From contig VXTA01000113.1 of assembly GCA_009837685.1 (NCBI GenBank), positions 1 to 5,883 of the forward strand: a stretch of 5,883 nucleotides of DNA, in the 5' to 3' direction. This stretch comes from Chloroflexota bacterium. GTDB taxonomy: Bacteria > Chloroflexota > Dehalococcoidia > Lucifugimonadales > Lucifugimonadaceae. The translations under genes and the position numbers were made by a program. Below, in pieces: positions 1 through 5,380 of the stretch (the stretch's first letter is position 1; each line of letters opens with the position of its first letter). Below the pieces are notes generated by a model. It was not told the DNA's origin, made no database searches, and saw only the letters and a program-made list of their open reading frames with translations.

Positions 1-2125
1 TGTATCCGATGATCTGCCTCGCCCCGGCCTCATCGACCGGAAACTCCGACATCAACCACTCGACAACCTCCGCTGGCGTTTCCTCCTCGCCTACATACGG
101 CATCAACCTCGTCGCGGCCTCCGCTCGAAACTCCGCCAACGCTTCCGACAAGTCCAACGGTCGCCACGGAAAGTCCCCGCGCCAAAACGGCATCCGAGGT
201 AGAGCCCCCGGCGCAGGCTCGGCGATCACGCGATCATCGTCGATCTTGGCAACGCGCCACACCTGACTCCCCAACACGAACGCATCGCCCTCTCCTGACT
301 CGAACACAAACTCCTCATCTAACTCCCCGACCCGCGTCTTTCGGTCCGGAAGCACGACCGGGAACAATCCACGATCCACAATCGCGCCACCATTGCTGAT
401 CGCCATCATCCGAGTTCCCGGCAACTGCTGCAGCACATCCCGCGTCTCATCCCAGTGAATCCGGGCTCTCAACGTTGAAAACAGTTCGCGCGGGTAGTGA
501 CCTGAAACCAACTTCACAACACCTTCGAAGTTTGGATACGTCAACTCGCCGTACGGATACGCGCCCTTGATGACCCGATAAAGCTCTCGCATCGGCCAGT
601 CCTGCACCGCAACCGCCGCAACGATCTGTTGCGCCAGCACGTCGAGCGAGTTGCGAGGTACCTCAACCGCCCCCACTCTCCGCTCCTGCATTCCCCTAGC
701 CACCACCGCGGCCTCAATCAAATCCTCCGGATGCGTGCCGTAGATCTTCCCATAACTGGTCTCACCGACGCTGTGCCCTGCCCGTCCCACACGCTGTAAC
801 CCTTGCGTGACCGTCTTTGGAGATTGAAGCTGCACAACGAGATCTATGCTCCCGATGTCGATACCAAGCTCCAACGAGCTTGTTCCTACAAGTGCCGGCA
901 ACTCACCCGCCTTCAACTTCTCCTCGATGTCGCGCCGCAACGTATCCGACAAACTGCCGTGATGCGCCATGAACGGACCATCCTCAGTGCCAGTTCCGAC
1001 CTCTCCGCTACCGACAGCTACACCGTCATTCTCCCCCTGTTCTCGCGCCGACCACACCGCGTTCAGGCGGTCAGCGACGTTCTCGGCCTGACGACGGCTG
1101 TTCGAGAACACCAACGTCGTGTCATGCCCCTCGATGTCGTCCAATACCCTCGGTATCAGCTTCGGCCATATCGAACTTGGATCTCCGCCATCAGCATCGG
1201 GCATTCCGTGGACACTTATCTCGATCTTCTTAGACCCCGGACAATCGACGATCGAAACTGGCCTGGGCTCAACAATCAAATTACCCTCTCCCTCGATGGG
1301 AGAAGGCCAGGGTGAGGGTGAACGAGGTGCAGGGTTTCCCCCGCTCGCGGGGGAAATGTCCGAAGGACAAAGGGGGCCTCCCCTCTCCCTCGATGGGAGA
1401 GGGCTAGGGTGAGGGTGGACATCACCTCCGACCGACGACACGTTCTGACCGCCAAGCAGACGCGCGACCTCCGTCAGCGGGCGTTGCGTCGCCGACAGTC
1501 CGATACGCTGGAACCCCGGCGCGATCTGCTCCAAGCGCTCTAACGTGATGCTCAGATGAACGCCGCGCTTGTTCGCGCACAGCGTGTGTATCTCGTCTAC
1601 TATCACCGTCTCGACCGTGCTCAAGATGCTCCGCGCACGAGGCGACGTCAATATCAGGTAGAGCGACTCTGGCGTGGTGATGAGAATGTGCGGCGGATTC
1701 CTTACCATTCGCGCACGAGCTGAAGACGGCGTGTCACCCGTCCGCACATCTGCTCGAACCTTTGGGATTTCGACACCTAATGATTTCGCGGCCTCCTCGA
1801 TACCCCGCATCGGCTCTTCGAGATTGCGCTCAACATCGTAGCCAAGCGCTTTCAACGGAGAGATGTAGAGCGTCCTAATCCCCTTCCTCTTCGACAGAGC
1901 GACATCCGAGTAAAGCGCATCGAGTGCCGAGAGAAACGCCGCCAACGTCTTACCCGAACCAGTGGGCGAATGAATCAGGACATTGTCACCGCTCTTGATT
2001 CGCGGCCAAGCCTCCCTCTGCGGCTCCGTCGCCACTCCATGACACTCCCTGAACCACCGCGCCACTGGCGCGCTGAACAGCCCGACGACATCAGTATCGT
2101 TATCTGTTGAAACAGTTCGCACCAT
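1..2125 (-). CDS. lhr: Lhr-family ATP-dependent helicase, N-terminal 708 residues (C-terminus outside window)
   Basis: Superfamily 2 helicase of the Lhr group; characterised relatives translocate 3'-5' on single-stranded DNA, unwind DNA and DNA:RNA hybrids, and are tied to DNA repair. The frame is open without a stop from ATG 2125 to the left edge. An in-frame stop lies one codon upstream of this ATG, so it is the earliest possible start; no clear Shine-Dalgarno is visible. Visible motifs: Walker A SPTGSGKT (residues 53-60), the Lhr-like TTPESLYLILTS, DEIH box (177-180), SAT (211-213), TSSLELGIDIG, and motif VI QRVGRAGH (444-451). A winged-helix-like region follows from about 489, then the stretch around PFWRGDFPW (646-654) common in Lhr cores. 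Oddities: an in-frame repeat-encoded insert at about 236-282 between the RecA-like domains, and a Gly/acidic loop at 361-385. Full Lhr cores are near 900 residues and long forms near 1500, so the missing part may be large. Family call is firm; cellular role is inferred. Confidence 0.93.
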   Translation of the reverse strand, partial: MVRTVSTDNDTDVVGLFSAPVARWFRECHGVATEPQREAWPRIKSGDNVLIHSPTGSGKTLAAFLSALDALYSDVALSKRKGIRTLYISPLKALGYDVERNLEEPMRGIEEAAKSLGVEIPKVRADVRTGDTPSSARARMVRNPPHILITTPESLYLILTSPRARSILSTVETVIVDEIHTLCANKRGVHLSITLERLEQIAPGFQRIGLSATQRPLTEVARLLGGQNVSSVGGDVHPHPSPLPSRERGGPLCPSDISPASGGNPAPRSPSPWPSPIEGEGNLIVEPRPVSIVDCPGSKKIEISVHGMPDADGGDPSSIWPKLIPRVLDDIEGHDTTLVFSNSRRQAENVADRLNAVWSAREQGENDGVAVGSGEVGTGTEDGPFMAHHGSLSDTLRRDIEEKLKAGELPALVGTSSLELGIDIGSIDLVVQLQSPKTVTQGLQRVGRAGHSVGETSYGKIYGTHPEDLIEAAVVARGMQERRVGAVEVPRNSLDVLAQQIVAAVAVQDWPMRELYRVIKGAYPYGELTYPNFEGVVKLVSGHYPRELFSTLRARIHWDETRDVLQQLPGTRMMAISNGGAIVDRGLFPVVLPDRKTRVGELDEEFVFESGEGDAFVLGSQVWRVAKIDDDRVIAEPAPGALPRMPFWRGDFPWRPLDLSEALAEFRAEAATRLMPYVGEEETPAEVVEWLMSEFPVDEAGARQIIGY
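1335..1356. repeat. Perfect inverted repeat in the centre of the element
   Basis: Arms TTTCCCCCGC and GCGGGGGAAA are exact reverse complements separated by 2 bases. A real hairpin would probably use an 8-bp stem with a 6-base loop. It lies inside translated helicase sequence and has no U-tract, so it reads as a structural part of the repeat element rather than a terminator. Confidence 0.8.
1357..1369. repeat. Small inverted repeat TGTCC-GAA-GGACA
   Basis: A 5-bp stem with a 3-base loop directly adjoins the preceding hairpin. Together with the terminal units it gives the element a chain of stem-loops, as in REP/BIME-like or palindromic protein-invading elements. Confidence 0.65.
1381..1403. 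repeat. Terminal-unit inverted repeat CCCTCTCCC / GGGAGAGGG
   Basis: The right 37-bp unit holds a perfect 9-bp inverted repeat around a 5-base TCGAT loop. The left unit (1284-1306) has the same palindrome with one arm mismatch (GGGAGAAGG), suggesting decay of that copy. The differences at unit positions 21 and 25 are both transitions. Confidence 0.75.
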
Positions 2126-2178
2126 CGCTCAAAACCACGGTACGAGTTTAAACGCTTGTTGCAACGCTTGATGTGAAC
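2126..2178. other. Short intergenic gap between membrane protein and helicase
   Basis: This 53-bp gap contains two copies of AACGCTTG, at 2151-2158 and 2163-2170, but no convincing terminator hairpin with a T-run and no clear Shine-Dalgarno for the helicase. Lack of a visible terminator fits co-transcription of the helicase with the gene upstream of it. Confidence 0.5.
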
Positions 2179-2601
2179 CTAGCTCCCGCCGCCACTCCAT
2201 ATTCTCCGTCCCACGATCAACGTCAGCACCGTGTACAGCATATCCATCACCGGGAAGTAGATGATGTGCGAATTGACCGACAGTCCCGTTTCGCTGTCCG
2301 GATTCAACTGCCAGAACCACTCCCAAAAGAACAGACTTGCCAACACAATCCCACCGTAGAAAACGAACGATGCCCTCAAATAGGTCAACGTATCCACCTC
2401 GTGCTCGCTGATCGCACGTTTCCGCAGAATCCCGACGACCAATACGATCACTGCCCCGATCGCCATAAAGTAGTTCACGATCTCCCACACCGGATAATCC
2501 GGTGATCCATCGTGATACAGCGGAGTCACCGCCAAGTGCACCGCCACGCCTATCCCCGTCACAACTAGAAACGCTCCTACGATCTTTCTCACGATCTCCA
2601 T
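2179..2601 (-). CDS. Small four-helix integral membrane protein of unknown function (140 aa)
   Basis: I do not recognise this family. The protein has four hydrophobic segments of membrane-spanning length, at about residues 3-25, 37-59, 76-99 and 112-134, joined by short polar loops. The basic patch RKRAISEHE after helix 2 and the RR near the end of helix 4 suggest, by the positive-inside rule, that those ends face the cytoplasm. Helix 3 is highly aromatic, with FFWEWFWQL at 91-99 placing a glutamate among tryptophans at the membrane edge. No cleavable signal peptide, cysteine pair or metal motif is visible. The start is supported by AGGAGG at 2611-2616, 9 bases upstream. It lies 58 bp downstream of the transhydrogenase gene and 53 bp upstream of the helicase gene, same strand, so an operon is possible. 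It is a real gene by start signal, composition and length, but its role is open. Confidence 0.85.
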   Translation of the reverse strand: MEIVRKIVGAFLVVTGIGVAVHLAVTPLYHDGSPDYPVWEIVNYFMAIGAVIVLVVGILRKRAISEHEVDTLTYLRASFVFYGGIVLASLFFWEWFWQLNPDSETGLSVNSHIIYFPVMDMLYTVLTLIVGRRIWSGGGS

Positions 2602-2610
2602 CTCGGTTGT

Positions 2611-2616
2611 CCTCCT
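2611..2616 (-). promoter_or_regulatory. Strong Shine-Dalgarno AGGAGG for the membrane protein
   Basis: On the minus strand a full AGGAGG sits 9 bases before ATG 2601. It is the best ribosome binding site in the window and fixes this start. Confidence 0.8.
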
Positions 2617-2659
2617 GCTAATGCTGCGAACCGCAAATCATTTCTTCGTTCAAAATCGT

Positions 2660-3943
2660 CTACCAGAGCTCCAGCGAAGCCTCAAACAATGATCGCAACT
2701 CCTCGGCTCCAGTGGTGCGCGGCGCTAACTTCGTAACTCGATGCTGTGGCAGCGTCCCGGCGACGAATGCATCGATGTCCGACTCGTCGTAACCCACCCC
2801 AGACAACCCGTTCGGCATTCCCAAATCCTGCAACAGCTGAATAATCTGCTGCGCCAATATCTCGCCCGCATCTTCGTCATCCACACCAGCAACATCCGCA
2901 CCCATCAATCTCGCCGCCTCAATATGCCTAGCCGGATTCGCCGACGCCGTGTAACGAAATACCGCAGGCGCGTTCAAAATCACCGACAGTCCATGCGGAA
3001 TGATCGCCTTCTCGTCGGGATACCCGTCGGGCTGGTAATCCCTCGCGTTTCCAGCAACCGGATACGACATCCCGTGAGGCAGGTGAACGCCAGCAGTCCC
3101 GAATCCCACGCCCGCAGCCGTCGCCGCAAGACAAATATTCGCCCGCGCCTCGTCGTCTTCAGGATCATTAACCGCGCGTCTAATGTTCTGAGAAACGATC
3201 TCGATAGCCTTCGCCGCCCACACGTCGCTCATCGGGTTGGATCCCTGATACGCTGGGCGATGCGCCGGATCGATCGGTGCCTCGCGCCGGGTATATGGCA
3301 ACGCGGTATACGACTCCAAACCGTGACATAACACGTCAAATGCGCTGAAAGCCGCCACGTTCCGCGGCATCGATCGCGTGTTCTCTGGATCCACCAACCC
3401 CATGTGCGGTTTCAGCGCACGATTCGCTATCCCCGTCTTGGCATGCATCTCCTTCATATCGAAGATGGCCACACCCGAAGTCTCGCTACCCGTCCCCGCA
3501 GTCGTCGGCACCGCGATCAATGGCTTCAACGCCCCCGGCACCGGCGTCCCCTTCCCTATCGGCGCATTCACGTACTCCAGAAACTCCGCCGGATACGTGT
3601 CGTACAGATTCGCCGCCTTTGCAGTATCCATAACTGACCCGCCACCGACCGCTACAAAGCCATCGAATTCGCCCTGCTCGGCGAACCGGACCGCATCCGC
3701 GAACGACGCGTCTGTAGGCTCGACGCTCACATCCGCATACACCACGCACTCAATTCCCTCGTCCTGCAGCGACTCCAACGAAGTCGTAACCGCCGTAGAT
3801 TCGAGCAACGATTGGTCGGTCAACACCATCGCCTTCTTGACGCCCAGCCGTTTCATCTCGAAACCAAGCTCCGCCGTCACACCAAACCCGAACTTGATGC
3901 TCGCAGCATCCATCGCAAACGCAGTTTCCAGTGCCTGAGACAT
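2660..3943 (-). CDS. Hydroxyacid-oxoacid transhydrogenase (ADHFE1-like, iron-containing alcohol dehydrogenase family)
   Basis: Predicted cytoplasmic enzyme (EC 1.1.99.24) converting 4-hydroxybutyrate and 2-oxoglutarate to succinate semialdehyde and 2-hydroxyglutarate, with bound NAD(H) recycled. The 427-residue protein is full length. From the chosen start, nucleotide-binding GGGS lies at 100-103, VPTTAGTGSETS at 145-156, and the family metal ligands appear as D203, H207 (FDVLCHGLESYT), H290 (HLPHGMSYP) and H317 (IPHGLSV). The stretches RPAYQGSNP (229-237) and GTLPQHRVTKLAP (396-408) match my memory of animal ADHFE1 closely, which separates it from ordinary iron alcohol dehydrogenases. I chose ATG 3943 because GGAG (3951-3954) lies 7 bases upstream. 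The frame extends to ATG 3982, adding 13 basic residues, but that start has no ribosome site. It diverges from the NAPRT gene and lies 58 bp ahead of the membrane protein gene. Family is certain; the exact reaction is likely, and another short-chain hydroxyacid substrate is the main alternative. Confidence 0.92.
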   Translation of the reverse strand: MSQALETAFAMDAASIKFGFGVTAELGFEMKRLGVKKAMVLTDQSLLESTAVTTSLESLQDEGIECVVYADVSVEPTDASFADAVRFAEQGEFDGFVAVGGGSVMDTAKAANLYDTYPAEFLEYVNAPIGKGTPVPGALKPLIAVPTTAGTGSETSGVAIFDMKEMHAKTGIANRALKPHMGLVDPENTRSMPRNVAAFSAFDVLCHGLESYTALPYTRREAPIDPAHRPAYQGSNPMSDVWAAKAIEIVSQNIRRAVNDPEDDEARANICLAATAAGVGFGTAGVHLPHGMSYPVAGNARDYQPDGYPDEKAIIPHGLSVILNAPAVFRYTASANPARHIEAARLMGADVAGVDDEDAGEILAQQIIQLLQDLGMPNGLSGVGYDESDIDAFVAGTLPQHRVTKLAPRTTGAEELRSLFEASLELW

Positions 3944-4036
3944 CCCGTTTCTCCGATTGATTGCTCGCCGAATCACACCCATGACTATTCGTCAGCATTA
4001 AAGTATGCACCAACCCGCCACTCACACCGCCAAGTC
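3944..4036. promoter_or_regulatory. Divergent intergenic region, probable promoters for both gene groups
   Basis: This 93-bp gap separates the minus-strand transhydrogenase from the plus-strand NAPRT, so promoters for both directions must lie here or inside the flanking genes. The AT-rich stretch around 3981-4007 contains TAAAGT (plus, 3999-4004) and TACTTT (minus, 4006-4001) as weak -10 candidates, but no good -35 box sits at the right distance. No clear operator palindrome is seen. The role is inferred from gene layout. Confidence 0.45.
3951..3954 (-). promoter_or_regulatory. Shine-Dalgarno GGAG deciding the transhydrogenase start
   Basis: GGAG lies 7 bases upstream of ATG 3943 on the minus strand. 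The alternative upstream ATG at 3982 has only AT-rich sequence before it, so the shorter protein is preferred. Confidence 0.6.
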
Positions 4037-5380
4037 GTGAACCAGTACAGGAAAGAACTCAGCGTAGACCTCTATGAGTTGACGATGTCCGAGGTCTTCT
4101 GGCGACAAGGCCTGGATTCATCCGCGACATTCAGCCTCTTCTTCCGTGGCTATCCCAAGGACCGTGCCTACTACATCGCCAGCGGCATAGATGATGCTCT
4201 CGATTTCCTCCAAGACTTCCACTTTTCAGCTGACGAAATCCGAGCCATCCGCGACGTCACACCCCTAGCCGATGAATTTATCGACTTCCTCACCGATTTA
4301 CGTTTTAGCGGAACAGTACGAGCCGTCCCCGAAGGAACAATCGTCTTCGCCGACGAACCGCTCCTCGAAGTTACCGCTCCCATCATCGAAGCCCAGATCG
4401 TCGAGACGATGCTCCTGAACATCATCACCACTGCGTCGCTCTTGGCAATCAAAGCCGCCCGCATCGTCCAAGCCGCTGATGGCAGACCCGTCGTTGATTT
4501 CGGATCACGCCGCACTCATGGCGAAGATGCCGCAATCGCAGCCGCACGCGCCGGATACATCTCCGGCTTCGCAGGCACCAGCAACGTCAAAGCCGCGGCA
4601 CTCTACAGTATCTCCGCATACGGAACAATGGCACACTCCTTCATCCAAGCCTTCGATGATGAAGCAACAGCCTTCGCAAACTACATCGACGAATTCCCTG
4701 AAACCACCACGCTTCTAGTCGACACTTACGACACTTTGGAAGGCGTCCGCAACGCGATCCGTGTAGCCGAACAAGCACGTTCGCGCGGATCCGCCGTCAA
4801 CGCGATCCGTCTCGACAGCGGAGATTTAGGTGAACTCGCCCGGGCGGCTCGCGCATTGCTGGATGAGGCCGGATTCCCGCAGATTCGAATCATGGCAAGC
4901 GGAGGTCTAGACGAACACAGCATCTCACGGTTAGTTGACTCCGGCGCGCCCATCGACGCGTTCGGCGTCGGCACGCGATTCGGTACATCCGCGGATGCCC
5001 CGTACATCGATTCGGTCTACAAACTTGTCGAGATCGACGGTCGCCCAGTAACCAAACTGAGCACCGCCAAAGTTACGCGACCTTGGGCCAAGCAGATATT
5101 CCGTCGCTTCGAAGACGGCCTGATGCGTGGGGACGTTTTAACGAGATCGACGTCGCCCCCGCCGAGTGATTGCCCGCATCCAATGCTTGTAACCGTGATG
5201 GAAGCAGGCGAACGACTTGAGCAAAACGAATCCATCGCGACCATCAGAGAACGCGTAGCATCAAACCTCCGCTGCATCCCAGAAGATATCCGCGAACTCG
5301 AAAACCCTGCCACATACCCAGTCGAATACTCTGATGATCTGACCAGCGCCAAACTCAATGCCTCGAAGCAACATGATTGA
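4037..5380 (+). CDS. pncB: Nicotinate phosphoribosyltransferase
   Basis: Cytoplasmic enzyme of NAD salvage (Preiss-Handler pathway, EC 6.3.4.21): joins nicotinate and PRPP to nicotinate mononucleotide with ATP hydrolysis. The 447-residue protein has the family signatures in order: LSVDLYELTM (8-17), YYIASGIDDALDFL (45-58), DFGSRRTHG (154-162), GTSNVKAA (180-187), GTMAHSFI (196-203), LLVDTYDT (226-233), IRLDSGDL (257-264) and ASGGLDEH (287-294). H200 in GTMAHSF lines up with the histidine phosphorylated in Salmonella PncB. Start GTG 4037 puts the protein six residues ahead of the conserved LSVDLYELTM, as in homologs. The frame stays open upstream to ATG 3812, but those 75 codons run antisense through the transhydrogenase gene and look non-coding. 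No good Shine-Dalgarno precedes the GTG. The last 8 bases overlap the next gene, implying one transcript. The symbol pncB is used in the broad sense; no nicotinamidase gene is visible nearby. Confidence 0.95.
   Translation: MNQYRKELSVDLYELTMSEVFWRQGLDSSATFSLFFRGYPKDRAYYIASGIDDALDFLQDFHFSADEIRAIRDVTPLADEFIDFLTDLRFSGTVRAVPEGTIVFADEPLLEVTAPIIEAQIVETMLLNIITTASLLAIKAARIVQAADGRPVVDFGSRRTHGEDAAIAAARAGYISGFAGTSNVKAAALYSISAYGTMAHSFIQAFDDEATAFANYIDEFPETTTLLVDTYDTLEGVRNAIRVAEQARSRGSAVNAIRLDSGDLGELARAARALLDEAGFPQIRIMASGGLDEHSISRLVDSGAPIDAFGVGTRFGTSADAPYIDSVYKLVEIDGRPVTKLSTAKVTRPWAKQIFRRFEDGLMRGDVLTRSTSPPPSDCPHPMLVTVMEAGERLEQNESIATIRERVASNLRCIPEDIRELENPATYPVEYSDDLTSAKLNASKQHD

Larger units (their letters stand above)
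1284..1417. repeat. Composite palindromic repeat element inserted in frame within the helicase gene
   Basis: Two direct copies of a 37-bp unit, at 1284-1320 and 1381-1417, match at 35 of 37 positions and flank a 60-bp centre carrying two further inverted repeats. Each unit begins CCCTCTCCCTCGATGGGAGA and ends in AGGGTGAGGGTG. On the helicase strand it encodes a low-complexity peptide starting HPHPSPLPSRERGG and ending PSPWPSPIEGEG. Similar Pro/Ser/Arg-rich peptides occur as translated dispersed repeats in many bacterial proteins. The copies lie 97 bp apart, so they are read in different frames and give different peptides. Two of the three frames on the coding strand are open through the element; the third meets TAG. 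The element carries no gene of its own, so any movement would need help in trans. Exact ends and target duplication cannot be fixed without an empty site. Confidence 0.85.

Noticed and set aside
1335..1356. Rho-independent terminator
   Set aside because: The stem is GC-rich but lies inside an open coding frame and is followed by no T-run on either strand.
803..1412. Two plus-strand open frames (803-1315 and 1119-1412)
   Set aside because: Both are antisense to the helicase, whose motifs are continuous on the other strand; both end inside the palindromic element and have no recognisable content.
1284..1417. CRISPR array
   Set aside because: There are only two repeat units with one 60-bp spacer that is itself palindromic, and the whole stretch is translated within a helicase.
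1284..1417. Frameshift or pseudogene in the helicase caused by the repeat
   Set aside because: Translating the minus strand across both junctions keeps one frame with no stop, and motifs before and after the element share that frame.
2146..2170. GTTTAAAC palindrome and AACGCTTG direct repeats as an operator
   Set aside because: Eight-base matches of this kind are expected by chance, and nothing ties them to a regulator or promoter.
2741..3938. Long plus-strand open frames opposite the transhydrogenase (2741-3331, 3378-3938)
   Set aside because: The opposite strand encodes a complete enzyme with all metal ligands. The plus-strand frames are Arg/Ser-rich shadows produced by its codon use.
3944..3982. 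13-residue basic N-terminal extension of the transhydrogenase as a targeting peptide
   Set aside because: There is no Shine-Dalgarno before ATG 3982, a GGAG sits correctly before ATG 3943, and a bacterial cytoplasmic enzyme needs no such signal.
3812..4036. 75-codon N-terminal extension of the NAPRT frame back to ATG 3812
   Set aside because: It runs antisense through the 5' end of the transhydrogenase gene, is rich in His/Arg/Ser with no family similarity, and lies before the conserved LSVDLYELTM start region.
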